Positions 44,311 through 56,772 of a stretch of DNA of 64,000 nt are shown here, piece after piece. Under the pieces are notes generated by a model. That model made no database searches. It saw nothing but the letters and a program-made list of their open reading frames with translations, and was not told the DNA's origin. Origin of the DNA: Agrostemma githago (lineage: Eukaryota > Streptophyta > Magnoliopsida > Caryophyllales > Caryophyllaceae); contig OY288256.1 in NCBI GenBank assembly GCA_958450325.1, positions 50,548,953 through 50,612,952 of the forward strand, read 5' to 3'. A program made the position numbers and the translations under genes. The first letter of the stretch is position 1. The number at the start of each line of letters is the position of its first letter.

Positions 44311-47026
44311 TGTGGACATGACGTAGGTCCACCCCGACGCGGCCACGCGCGGGTTTGGGTAGGCGAATGCACCTCCATATGAGAATGGATCGAATTGACA
44401 TTTAAGTCGAAATGGAGTCGCCACCTAACTTTGTGGGAGTTCGGACCCATTCGAGCCCACTCTATGTCGTTATGGACCGTACACAAAGTATGGCCCATTT
44501 CGATTTCAGATTTTATTGGGCTTGTCCCTTTGCATTGCGATACCGATACCGTCACTACCGGTTATCGTGTATTGAATGACTCTCGTGCGTCAACGGTTTT
44601 GGGCATCCGGAAACCGAGGTTCTGAGTAAGGGGTGAGGGTACGTGTTGGGAAGCCCACTAAGGACACCCGACCCCGCCCGCACTTAGTGGCCTCTACTAA
44701 GACATCGTTTGACTTTCTAATATGCGCGTTAGTAATCCGGTGAAATGTTATGCAAACAACATTTTACAAGATATAGAAATTGAATAGGTTGCTACGTCAT
44801 TTTAATGCATCTAATTTATGGTCGAAGTGATTTAGCATGCGATGGTTCATTTATAAACGGTAAAATGCCAATAAATAAAGCAAGGCAAATTAAATCGGTT
44901 ACAAGTTACACGGGCGGAAATACAACCCGGCCAAAACGAAAATAACGAATAAAAATCGAAAGTAACGATATAGTAAAGATAGACGACACTTGCAAAAGGA
45001 CCCGTATGTTAGTAAAAATAAACAAGACCATGAGTTTAATAGATGGACAAACCTCGATTACGCACACATCATATTGTGTGTTAAGCGAAGGATGGAGATT
45101 ATAATATGCGTTCGCATATGGGACCGAAGCGTGATGCTAGTTTGATCCCGAACCTCGATGCCTGGTCCCGACTTATCATATCGAAAAATTGGTGTCTAGA
45201 TTAGTTGTGCATCGGATACGGCTAAAGAGTCGCCGAGATATAACTAATCGTGGTAGACGTAGATCAAAGTCGTGGAGGTGAGATAAAATGTATGGATTTT
45301 AAAAAAAGATGTAAATGCGTGATAGTCTTTACACGCATCGACCGAGGTCGTAAATTATTTTACGAGGCAAAGGAACGATGTTGCATGGGCTGTCATTTCG
45401 GTATACGTCAGACCACTCGACCGAGTCATGGGCAGGACTCGGTCGAGTGACCTCAAACAGACCATTCTGCCTCGTTATTGGGACGCTACTCGATCGAGTG
45501 ACTATGGCACTCGGTCGAGTGCTCCCTGTTTGATCGACTGCTCAATTTCGTAATGAATTATACGAAATTCTTATTTATTTTAAAATCAATAGTCAACCGA
45601 ACCACATATAAATATAGCATGATTTATATGCGACTCGGTTTTCGGTATTCGTAATGTGTATATTACGTTTATGAGACCGTTATCGGAGATTTTGTAAAAG
45701 GTGACATAATAATCACTTTGAATTGGACCGGGACGAAGTTAGTTCCCTCTGCTTTACGTCATCTATAATAATCCTTACGGATCAGGTGATGTCCGGTTTA
45801 GCGTCAATGGGTTTCGTACCGATCCTTAAGAATGGAATTAGACACGTTCAACTACGTACTATCACGATCGCGTTACGCCCTTGAGTGTCTAGGGCGATGC
45901 TCCTCGAAAGGGCGTCACCACTATCGCGGCTCGTAAAGAGATTAAACGGACTTTGTGCAATAGTCGTAGTTAAACGGGTTTAACCCGAATTTGGTTTATA
46001 GATTTATAAGTACGCGGTATTAATATTGATATGATGAAAATGAAATAATGAACGATGTTAGCGGTTAGATGCGATAAAGAAAAAAATGTTAGATGTTAGT
46101 ATTAGTAATATTGTCGTTACTATCGACTAATTATAATATAAATACATAAACATAAATAAATTAAAAAAACGAAAACAAAAGAGAAAGGAGATGTCGGTGT
46201 TGAATGTCATACCCTCAACCTACATGCTCTTGCTTCTCGGAATACGGTTCGTCAAATGGCGGCAATGGCGCGGGAACGTCGAGATACGTAGGGAGAGTTG
46301 ATGGTGTGTATAAGGTTTGTATAGGGGATTGTCTTTTTGTTTTCACGAGGGATAAAGACTCGGTTTTTGTATGGATTTGCATAGGGTTGTAGTGTGTTAT
46401 GATGGGGGACATAGGGTTGGAAATGTAGGGCGTTTTGCATGTGAAGTTGGCTGAAAAAGTTGATGGAAAAGAGTTGTAAAAGGTTGTGGGTTGATGGAGT
46501 ATTTATAGAAGAAACCCCACGACCTAGGGTCACTCGATCGAGTGACCCTAGTGCACTCGATCGAGTGCCCTGAAAAAGAGGGTCTGCTCGGTTTTTGTGG
46601 CTCCACTGGATCGAGTGAGGCAAATCAACTCGATCGAGTGGATCAGGCGGGTGAGCCTAAATAGGGAAGGAGTTGAGTTTTGAATATTTTTGAAAATGCT
46701 GATTGGTGCAAGTTTCTATAAACGCACCTGGTTGACTTTATGTGACGGATTCGTCTTTGACCGGGTTTCGACCCGGTCACTAAAAGACGGTTTTTATTTT
46801 TGGTGTCGGTTTTGGCCCAAATTAGTCTCATTTTATTCGAAACGGCTCACTGGGCTTGAATTTGAGGTTAGTTTTGTGAGATTTGTATCCCGTTAAAAGC
46901 CCATGCCGGTCATTACTGATTCCGAGCCCATATCCGAGCGCGTTAGAGCACGTTTGCGTCCGATCATCATCGGTTGTTTTGTTGGAGACTGCTATAGACA
47001 CTAGCAGCCAAATGCGGGTGTCTACA
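44311..47026 (-). mobile_element. 5' LTR of the Tat element
   Basis: 2716 bp; minus-strand ends TGTAGACACC...CATGTCCACA. TATAAATA on the minus strand is at 46507-46500 with the palindrome cluster starting 24 bp away at 46531. The second cluster is at 45413-45545. It is almost identical to 30261-32975. Confidence 0.9.
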
Positions 47027-47031
47027 GTAAT

Positions 47032-48370
47032 ACTTCGTCAGCCATTCCCAATGTTCAGTACTAAACTCCTGAAACAGATCATATGGAATATCTGCTTCTT
47101 CGGTATTAGAATTGTCATCTGTATATAAGTTTTTATAATAATCGACAATTAATTTTTGGAGTTCATCCTTGTCTTCGACCCAATTGCCTTCATCATTTTT
47201 GAATGAATTTATTTTATTCTTCCAGCAACGTACTAATGTGCTTACATGAAAATACGATGTATTCCGATCACCGTCCTTGATAAAATCAACCCGTGATTTT
47301 TTGTACCATAATATTTCTTCCTGCTCCAGTACCTCATCTAACTCTTTTCGTAGCTTAGCTTCGAGTTTAATAAGATTGGAATCTCGTCGAGTGGAGAGAT
47401 GTTTTTGACAACCTCCAATTCTTGCCAATAATTCACGTTTTTTACGGAAAATGTTACCAAAAATCTCTTCGTTCCAACATTGTAATTAAGTTGATAAATT
47501 TGACAGTTGATCAATTAGATTATTGCCTTCCTGCCAATTTGTAGAAATAAATTCAGAAAATTTTTCATGAGTCAACCAAGCGGCTTGGAATCGGAACGGC
47601 CTCTGTATAGATTGGATGGGGGCGAACCCGTTAGGTGAAATAAGCAATGGGCAATTGTCTGATTGGATTGCAGGGAGGTGTTTAACGCTAGCATCACAAA
47701 ACAAACTACCCCACTCGCTGTTGCATAATGCTCTGTCAAGACGAGCACTTTGACGAGTATCTTCGGAGTTGCCTCGTGCCCATGTATGAGACGGGCCTGA
47801 AAATTCGAGTTCAATGAGTTCGCAGTTTTCAATCCAATTATTAAAGAGTTCACATCGGCGTGCCATGCCCTGGTTGCCCCCATGACGTTCCGCAAGCGAC
47901 CTTGTTTCGTTAAAATCACCCGCTAATAACCAAGGATGGTTATTACTATTCGCATAACGCTGAAGTTCAGACCATAATTCAACCCGATTACTTGGATTTG
48001 GACTTGCGTACACTGCCGAGAAAAACCATGGAATCTCTCCTGTTCTGGCGACCTCAATAGTTATGTATTGAGAATGAATGGAGACAGGGGTAACATTCAC
48101 TAATTCTGGTCGCCAGTATAACCAAATACCGCCACTAAAGCCAATAGCGTCTACGCGGGAATGACCCGTATATCCCTTAATTTTACCAATCTTATCAGAA
48201 TGATCTCCACCCATATGAGTTTCAACAAGAGCTACGATAGAAGGTTTATAAGTTTTAACTACTTCCTTGATTGCATTAATTTTATTTTTGTTGCCGGTCC
48301 CCTAAACATTCCAGACCATACATGTGATAGGGGATAAGTTACGAGAGAAATTCGGAATTCTGTCTGACAT
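47032..48370 (-). pseudogene. L1-type LINE, ORF2 5' part: endonuclease and linker
   Basis: The start of ORF2 is near 48369 (MSDRIPNFSRNLSPITCMVW), with an in-frame TAG right after WNV near 48301. 48214-47486 carries the apurinic-type endonuclease: GGIWLYWRPE, LLAGDFNETRSLAERHGG, SARLDRALCN and the IQSDNCPLL end (usual SDH with Asn for His). 47428-47032 is the linker before RT (WYKKSRVDFIKDGDRNTSYF). It stops at the Tat insertion and resumes at 30260. Confidence 0.85.
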
Positions 48371-48431
48371 ATGGAAAGGTACGTAAGAGAGATGAGTTAG
48401 ATACGCTCGGCTTACTTGCGAGAGAATTAGA

Positions 48432-51400
48432 TTAATGTTGCATGGAATCGACATCTCCCAAAGGAGACTCGATGGTTTGTCCTTGATTAATTTTTGATAA
48501 CTCCGTTATTGACCGCTTTTCTACACCCTTTTGACGTTTATTTAGCCTCGATTAATCGTATTTCCTTTGGCATTCCGGCTCATTTCGCCTATATTTTGTA
48601 TTACACGGGTTTTTGCGTTTGTTGTTCGTTTTTAGGCATTTCCGTGACGAAAACGATGAAACTTGAGCATGCCCGGGTAAAAGGAGGTACATGGACCGAG
48701 TTCGAGCCTAAACAAGCGCATAGAAGGCAAGAAACGGGAAAATGGGCATAGGAAGAGAATAGCACGGTGGACCGTGCGATTCTCAAGTCAGGAGGTTAAG
48801 ACCGTGCGATTCTCACCGTGCGTAACGCATGTTTCGTGCGTTACTCCGGTTTTGCCATTTCACTTCGTTTTTCGACCGGTTTTCTATGTAACCTAATTAG
48901 AAGTATAAATACTCAAATTCTTATTTTGCCTCCCAAGCTTCCATAACACCTTAGTACCATACTTTGAATTATTTGGGGTTTTTGAGAGAGTTTGTAGTTT
49001 TTGAAGATCTTCATCTTCCTTATTCAAGATTCAAGCTTTATATATTATTTTCTTCTATTATTATCTCCTTTGTCTCTCCATCTTTGGTAATCTCTAATCT
49101 TTATTCTAGTTTTGTTTTTCTTCATTTTTTTTCCCAATTTCTTAGTTTTATTTGTTAGCTCTTGTTAGTTCATCTTAGTCTTCTCTTTCCTTTGTTTGTT
49201 ACTCTAGTTTGCAATTAGTTTAGTTTTCTCTCACTTTGTTCATATTTATGAATTTCATGTTAGTATTAGAAATCCCCAATTAGATTCCTCCAATTTGACC
49301 ATTTTCACATAATTGGTAATATAATTCAATTTACAACAATGTTCATAGTTAAAGACTCCACCTTTATGCTTAATTCCACCAATTTAGCCATGATTAGTGA
49401 GTAGTCACCCACTAGGGGTCGATGAAGCCTAAATTCGCCTAAATTGTGCCTCTTGTATGTTTTGTATCGATTGAATTGGGTAATTGGGTAAAGTGGTGTG
49501 GAGGATTTTGGATTGCCTTGGTTTAGGAGTTTGAGACGGTCCCGATCCCTTGGTCATCGATGGGAGTCGATTAGGATGGGTAACCGGTTTGACCCTATAT
49601 CTTGCCTTACCGTACTAGATCGAACACGGGAGTGGTGTCTAGTGTGGTATCCTACATACTAGTATGCGTACCCTTTTTGACTTGAGTCGGTTTGGGATTT
49701 ATCACGGGAGTGACCCTCGAATTTGACTTAGGGATTCCGCTTTACGAACCCGGGAGGGAGGTAAACGGGAAATTAAGCCGGACACGAACCCGGGAGGGAG
49801 GTGGCCGACCTAGACGATACAACTTTGCCCTTAATCCCGATTCCTTCGATACTCGATGTACTTTGGTGCGATTTAGGTGGATTGAAGCGACATCGTTCCC
49901 TAGCCCCTTTTATTCTTGATTAATCGTTATTCCACTAGTTATCATTTTTCCTTAATTTAGTTTCATCTTCTTTTTAGTAGTATCTTGTCTTAGTTAATAC
50001 CAATTCACCTAGCTTTATTCCTCTATCACCAATCTTTATCGACTTAGATAAACTATTAGAATTGAAACGACTAGGAATCACCACACTCCTTGTGGACCGA
50101 CCCTTTCTAGTGCAACGATTATATCGTGCGCTTGCGAGGTAATTAAAACCCCAACAATTTTATCGTGATGTCCATGACCGGACTCTTCTGTATCATCACC
50201 CCCATAAAGGGAGCGAGCATCTCCGTCTCTGTCGATGTCAATATTTTCTGAGTAGGCGGGATCATTTCGAACCGGGGGTGTTTCGGGAGGTTGCGAGGTT
50301 GAGGGAGACGAGGATTTAGGTAGGATATGTGAAGGTCCATTGCTGATATTGGGACCAACTGTGGTAGCTTCGAGTTATGAATGTCAGTTACTCTGTTCGA
50401 TGATATTATTTGGAGATAGATTTTGGACCGATTTGAGGTTGGAGTCAATATTGATGTTATGGGTATTTGTTATGTCGTTGAGAATATTTGATTGACTTTT
50501 AGTGGGAACAAAATTTGAGGAATTTTTGCTAGAATATTTTGTGGGACGATTTTGTGTGCGAGTTTGGAAACGAGATGATTTAGTAATATTGGGTATATTA
50601 TTAACTATGGAAGGAGTTGGATTAGGAATCGAAATTTGGGGAATATTTGGAGCTTGATTTCTAGCTTCAGTAGCATTGGGTGATGGAATATTATTGATAT
50701 TGTGATTTTTTAGAATATCAAATCTTGACCCTGAAGAATTTTTCTGATTTTTGCCAAACGAGAAAATATTACTGCTCGAGCCTGCCGATGTAGAGATTTG
50801 GTTGTCTTGCTTTGGTTGGGTCCTTCTTCGAGGCGGTTTTTGAACGAGCATCCATTCGCCAAAGGTGGCATCCTGCTCAGGCGGGCTGACAGACTCCTTG
50901 TTAGCATTAATATCTAGTTCGTTAGGATTAACGGTAGGATGGTTATCCATTAAAATGCCGTCCTTAGATGCTTCTTTTGATTTGTCGTAAGAGCACTTAT
51001 CTGAAAGATGCCCTAACCGTCCACATTTGAAACAAATCATTCTCAGGCCTTCATATTGGATGTGATAAATCTTGCCATTTAACCAAAATTTGGATAATAA
51101 TGGCCTAGCTAGATTGACCTCAATGCTCATACGTGTAAATTGCCCTCACTCCGCCAGTTCTGTATTCTTGTCGATGCGTACAACCGTACCTATTTTGAGC
51201 CTATCTTTGTAAGAAATGCTTTGTCGAAATACTCCACGGGTAGATTTGGAATTCTAACCCAGGCCGCGAGATATTGGATTTTATCCTCGGTAGGGATAAA
51301 ATTCGGGAACCATTTTCTTATAGTTAAGTAGTGATCATCAATCATCCAGGGCCGTTGAGTTAGTACATGATCATGATCTTGCCTCGATGTAAATCTCGCT

Positions 51401-51976
51401 ATATAGTAAGAGCATCCTAAGTCAGTGAGCGTTAGTTTGCCTCGTATCGACCATTTCGCTTGGAGCTTTCTCATCCAATTTGCTTATCAAACATCTTAAT
51501 AATTAGCGCACGACGCTATGGTTTCCTAATGGCAGCTTTCTCATCCTTTGTCAAACGGATTCTGGACAAGTTTCATCCTCCTCGCCTATATCAGAGGATG
51601 AATCATCCTCGGAGTCCACCGCCATATCCTCTAAATCACATATATCATCTTCGGGTGTTGGCGAATTTAGGCCCTGAACCATGGCCGAGTAAGAATTCCG
51701 GGCATTGAAATTTTTACTAAATGGGTTAAGTGTGCTTGTCGGATGATCCAGATGTTGATTATCCACTCGCATCTCAACTGAATCCGTGACTCTAGCTGAG
51801 TCTGCCCTAAATTCGATAATATGCATTGTTTTTCGTTTTAAATTCTTTGGGGCCGGATGGAGAGATGCAGGTGGGCCCTCTTCCGTAGAATCAATGAAGG
51901 GTCGGTGAATGAACTCGGTACTGATCTCCGGCGGGAGACCATCGGTGAGTGCTGGCATTCGAATGTCTTCCGTCAA
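48432..51976 (-). pseudogene. L1-type LINE ORF1, interrupted by a solo LTR
   Basis: The probable start is ATG 51976 (MTEDIRMPALTDGLPPEIST) with an acidic N-terminal part. 51474-51190 has the DUF4283-type fold (GKLTLTDLGCSYYIARFTS, RPWMIDDHYLTIRKWFP). 51130-50384 has a CCHC knuckle (CFKCGRLGHLSDKC) followed by an Asn/Ser/Pro-rich tail. Several breaks occur: a frameshift and TAG near 51510-51555, an in-frame TGA near 51147 where Arg is expected, and a frame change near 50384. A family C solo LTR (48495-50156) splits the C-terminus, and a stop after it lies at 48432-48434. ORF1 proteins bind LINE RNA. Confidence 0.8.
48495..50156 (+). mobile_element. solo LTR, family C, copy 2 (in LINE ORF1)
   Basis: It runs from TGATAACTCCG to ...AAACCCCAACA with a perfect 5-bp duplication ATTTT (48490-48494 and 50157-50161). 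It is nearly identical to 19729-21388, with the same palindrome (GCACGGTGGACCGTGC at 48762-48777) and TATA box (48904-48911). Confidence 0.92.
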
Positions 51977-52067
51977 AAATGGGGAATTCTAGAGAGAGAA
52001 TAATTTAGAGAGAGGTTTTTATTCAGAAATTTTGTAGCCGTAATCAAAAGTAATAAGTGAAAATATA
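51977..52067 (-). promoter_or_regulatory. 5' end of the LINE
   Basis: This is the short leader before ORF1, rich in CT repeats on the plus-strand complement. The LINE seems to end near 52010-52067, where the Helitron-associated repeat starts. Confidence 0.4.
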
Positions 52068-52680
52068 CTATCTATTATTTAGATATGATTACACTAAATG
52101 CCGCCAAACCAATAACGTCGGGGTGACAAAAATGTAAGTAGAAAGTAACTCGGTGTCAAACTGTATAAATTGATATTCATCATCGTCAATCCAAATCCAT
52201 ATCTGCATGAAAAAATAACATTTATAAACACAAACATTATTAAGACAAACATAATAAAATATAAAATAAAATAAAATAAAGAAAAAACCACAAACATCAG
52301 TGGTTACCAATAACTGCCCATTAAAGCAACCCATGACTCATGAACCCCACAAATATCAATAACTTCTCAAAAAACTAACTTCAACTACCCATGTCCCTCA
52401 CCCAAAAAAACTGACTTTCTTGGTTTATATATACGAGATTTTACAGCAGTAAATCTCACTCAAATCACCAAGAAATTAGTAACAAAATGTTTTCGAAAAC
52501 CAAAAAAATACAAATTAGTAACTAAAAAGAGGAATATTTGGCGTCCACGTGAAAGGGAGAGTCGTTCGAAAATGGAAGAGGGAGAACTCAAGCAACAAGG
52601 GAGTTAGCGACTAATATCTCTCGAGATATTATTAGTTGACGAAGAGGTATTGCACGGATTTATGCATATGATTTTACTTT
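52068..52680 (+). repeat. Helitron-associated repeat, copy 1
   Basis: It shares ordered blocks with 56394-56772 plus 59333-59770, such as ACCAATAACGTCGGGGTGAC, TTGATATTCATCATCGTCAA and a TATTTGGCGT...TTCGAAAATG block. It leads into the RPA-like exon. No gene of its own; the ORFs at 52089-52334 are low complexity. Confidence 0.6.
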
Positions 52681-53879
52681 AGATGCTATTCATTTTGTTA
52701 TATACCACAACATAGATTAAGGAAATTGATTACCTTAAAATCTTTCGCAGGGAGATGTTGTTCAAATCACGGCAACAAAAGCATTATTTAGAGTCTTTGA
52801 CGGAAAAATTGATGAAGGCAAATGCTACAACATAGGCAGATTTCAAATCACACTCAACAAAGGATACGATATTGCAACACCACACGAATACCGTTTGAGA
52901 TTAGGGTCAACATCAATTATCGAATAGATTAAGGATGATAGCTTGCCACAACAAGGACTCAATTTAGTGAGTTTCAATGACTTCATAACTAATCAACTTG
53001 GCGGCAGGTTTTTAATAGATATACCACGAACAAATGCATTAAATTTACAAGTTTTACGTACCATAAAGTTATGTTGTATCCACATTAATTTGTAGATGTC
53101 TTTATACACCCACTTTTGGCCGATAGGTGTCTATAGCATTTTCCAAAAAACACCCGATGATGATCGGACGCAAACGTGCTTTGACATACTCGAATATGGG
53201 CTCGAAATCATTGGCATTTGGCTTGGGCTTTTTACGGAGTACAAATATCACAAAACCAACCTCAAATTCAGGCCCAGTGGGTCATTTCGAGTCAAATAAG
53301 ACTAATTTGGGTCGAATCCGACACCAAGGACAAAACCGTCTTTTAGCGACCGAGTCAAAACCCGGTCAAAGATATTTTCCGAGACGTAGAAACCAGCCGT
53401 GTCATCCCACGAGTCCGGTTTGAGCTCAAACACTACAAAAGTCAGCTACAAAAAAAAAATTAAACAATTCCGTTAAAGATAGAATTCGATCTCCAGAAGG
53501 AATCCTATCCGAACACTCGATCGAGCACGGAGATACTAGGCCGAGTACTCCTCTTTCCAGCCGGCTCAGTGCCTTTCTCACCAAGAAACGGAATCCTCAT
53601 TCCTCTCAATTTTCTTACTTTTCCTATCCAAAGCGGTTTTTCTTCTCACCCAAGCAAAGCTACCTTTCCTAGCCAAGGTTGGGAAGCTCTCCTATAAATA
53701 GACCCCCTTGCACACAAATAATCAACAATTCATAACACATCTACAACAATCAAATCCTAGGCGATACAATCCCACACAATTCATCCCCGAAATACTAGGC
53801 AATTTTAGGATAACCATATACAAACCCGAGAGCAAAACTCGTCAAATCCCTTCCCAATCACAAACCACCATAACTCTTC

Positions 53880-53965
53880 CTATATTATCTCGACGCTCCC
53901 GTGCCCTAGCCACAGTCAGACGAGCCCCGTTCCGAGAATACAAAGCATGTAGGTTGAGGGTGTAA
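53880..53965 (+). other. conserved leader block of Tat-type LTRs with a small ORF end
   Basis: The text ATCTCGACGCTCCCGTGCC ... GCATGTAGGTTGAGGGTGT is preserved here, in the Tat LTRs (near 32160-32250 and 46210-46290 on the minus strand) and at 57445-57520. Here it is the end of an 85-codon ORF (53708-53965) finishing SRRSRALATVRRAPF and CRLRV. It may be an RNA element or a short peptide; unproven. Confidence 0.45.
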
Positions 53966-53982
53966 ATCAAAATCCCGTCTTC

Positions 53983-54025
<43 letters not shown>

Positions 54026-54473
54026 TCTCGTTTGTTTTTCTCTTTTGCGTCGTCGGTCCGTTTTTTTATGGGTCATCGTCACGTTTTTTTTTCTAATATC
54101 GATACTACAAACTATTTTTCATATAAAAAAAACGTTCCTAAAATACGATATTGACTCTATAGTCAAATATCGTATCTAAAAGGAACTAAATCAATCTCAT
54201 TGATGCTAAAAAAATCGTTACATGGTTTGAAAAACATAATATGACGATTTTAACGCGGAGGGAATTAACATTTTTTCAGTTCTATTTTCAAACGATTTAC
54301 AAAACTTTTTTTATCTTCTCTAAAAAAACCATTCCGAATATTTGATATCGATTTCATAATCGAATATCGAATATAACGAATATCGCAAAATTAAGTCGAG
54401 TATAAATCATGCAATATTTGTACGCGATTTAATAAAGCTATCAATTTTCCGAAAAACGATTTCGAAAACAGCC

Positions 54474-54552
54474 CGGGATGCGAGCCGCATGCATCCCGGG
54501 CGAGTCGCCTGTCCCGCACGAGTCGCGCTCTTCCGGGGCGAGTCGCGTGATC
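54474..54552 (+). repeat. second palindrome cluster with CCCGGG-type cores
   Basis: CCCGGGATGCGAGCCGCATG is followed by CATCCCGGGCGAGTCGC and CGAGTCGCG repeats. It is in the place where the other Tat-type LTRs have CTCGATCGAG cores. Confidence 0.65.
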
Positions 54553-55440
54553 TCCTGAAAAACGCGACGCAAATAAGCAATTTCGTTCTATGTTTTTTAA
54601 TTCTTCGAACATCGTTTCTTTAACAAAACAGCGGGTTTTCTCGACATATTTTATTTCTTGACCATGGTCAACGCGTGCTTAATCCATCATGTGTCATAAA
54701 CTTTTCAAAATCATGCATATTATCGTATTTATATCTTTTATTCAACCGTTACTAACTTGTTTGTTCATGTTTGTAGCGATTTCTTTTCTTTTGTTTTATT
54801 ATACTAAAACGAATCTCACATGCTAAAATACAACTTTGACGTTAATTTTAGGTGCATTAAAACGACTTAGCAACCCATTCAATTTTTCGCATGTTTAGGG
54901 AAAACAATGTTTGCATATCATTCATCGTATTACTAACGCGCGTATTTTAAAATCAAACGATATCCTAGTAGAGGCCGCTAATGTGCGGGCGGGGCTGGGT
55001 GTTCTTTGTGAACTTCCCAGCACGTATGCTCATCCCTTACTCAGAACCGTGGTTTCCGGATGTCTGAAACCATTGGCGCACGAGAGTCATTCAATACACG
55101 GTATCCGATAATGTCGGTATCGGTATCAAATGCAAAGAGACGAACCCGATAAACTCTGACATCGGAATGGGCCGTATTTTGTACACGGCCCACTACGACA
55201 TAGAGTGGGTTCGAACGGGCCCGAACTCCCACAAAGTTCGGTGGCGACTCCAACTTCGATTTAAATTACAATTCGATCCATTCTCATATGGAGATTCATT
55301 CGCCTCCCCAAACCCGCGCGTGGCCGCGTCGGGGTGGACCTATGTCATCTCCACAATGTCATAGCTGAAGTTGAGAGTAATGACCTCATATATGAAGTTA
55401 ATGACAGTAAAAGAACAAGGCTATTTCTCGAGGATCCCAA

Positions 55441-56393
55441 GTAAGTTCACACATCCTCTAATTAAAATCCACGCACCACCTCTTTTCCAACATCAATACT
55501 AATAGAACAACAATGCAAACAGTGGGGAGCACTTACAACTTTGGCTTTGGGGAAAGCATGTACAACATGCCATTCACATCGCAAGTGACCCGAGATATAA
55601 AGTAGAGAAACCGGTAGTGATTTTACAATGTGTAAAGAACAATCCATAGAGGCGACCTAAGGCTCACTACTACCGATGCGACAAAGATTCTCATCGACCC
55701 TTATATCCCACATGTCAAGGAATACAGAGTCAGGTTAACAACAATTCCACTTTTTAAATCAAGATACGTATTACTCTACATCATCAAAGATATTAATAAT
55801 CTTTTATTTATTAAAAGAAGAACCATGCTAGTGTTGATGACATCAGCAATTAGTGAAGAATTGATATAGATTGATGTCATGATGACATCACCTTGAAAAA
55901 ACTACTCTTTGATATGTTTATTTATTTATTTTGCTTAATAACAATATCATCGTTTATTTTGCTTACACACTTTCTTTCACATACTATGAAATGTAAAATT
56001 TACAAATAACTTTTAGTCTAAATTAATTAATTAAGTAATATACCCAATTTATACATTAATAAACTAAATAAATAGGTCGAGAATCAAAAATAATGTAGCA
56101 TAATTTCTAATACATTCAAAATTACAAAGGAAAATATAAATATGCCAATACATATTAAAGATAAAATGTACTCCGTACAATGTGATATAAATTAATTCTC
56201 TCAGATCTGAAAATAAATCAATCATCACCGAGAATTTCAAAATTGTTAAATTATAACTCGGCAATAATTACGGCTGCTACGTTTTTGTCTTTATTAGAGT
56301 GGCAACATGTAAGCTACTGGACGTTTTAACTTAACAAATTTTTTTTTCATTACGAGTTGTCGCCGTTCCGAGTTTATTAGGGTGGCATAAAGG
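55441..56393. other. decayed RPA-like remnant and Helitron-like repeat block
   Basis: 55441-55720 has degenerate text of the RPA-like gene. At 55799 TCTTTTATTTATTAAAAGAA starts a block shared with 27495-27600 that resembles a Helitron 5' end. The rest is AT-rich with no gene. Confidence 0.4.
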
Positions 56394-56772
56394 TAACTCA
56401 TCTATTATTTATATATGATTACACTAGATACCGTCAAACCAATAACGTCGGGGTGACAAAACGTAACTACAAAGTAACTTTTGGTCAAACTCTATAAATT
56501 GATATTCATCATCGTCAATCCCAATCTACATGACCAAAAACCATATTAACACAAACCATACTAAAAATAAAAATGATATTAAATGCTAAATAAAGATCAA
56601 TATCATAAAAATAACAGGTAAATAAGTTAACTTCTGAAGTTAACTATTCATGAGTCACGAGGCACGAGCCATTACCCCCACTAATATCATTAGCTATATT
56701 AACGGCTAAATAAAGATCAATAACATAAAAATAACACCTAAATAAGGTAACTTATAAAGTTAACTACCCATG

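Larger units (their letters stand above)
53101..55355 (+). mobile_element. solo Tat-type LTR, copy in the RPA-like gene
   Basis: It is bounded by ATGTC duplications (53096-53100 and 55356-55360). Its termini have decayed (TTTATACACC for TGTAGACACC; right end CATCTCCACA). It keeps the family order: short palindrome cluster (53513-53545), TATAAATA (about 53692), conserved leader block (53880-53965) and second cluster (54474-54552). A (CT)n tract is at 53986-54022. Confidence 0.85.
52751..55440 (+). pseudogene. RPA-like (OB-fold) gene fragment, split by a solo LTR
   Basis: Exon 52751-53007 follows an acceptor TTTCGCAG and encodes GDVVQITATKALFRVFDGKI and EGKCYNIGRFQITLN. This is the pattern of plant replication protein A 70-kDa-like proteins that are often carried by Helitrons. 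It has one in-frame TAG (after TSIIE). The next exon began at 53096 after TTTGTAG and continues at 55356-55440 (VIAEVESNDLIYEVND, donor CCCAA|GTAAG). The Tat-type LTR inserted five bases into that exon. After 55440 decayed similar text continues to about 55720. Not functional. Confidence 0.6.
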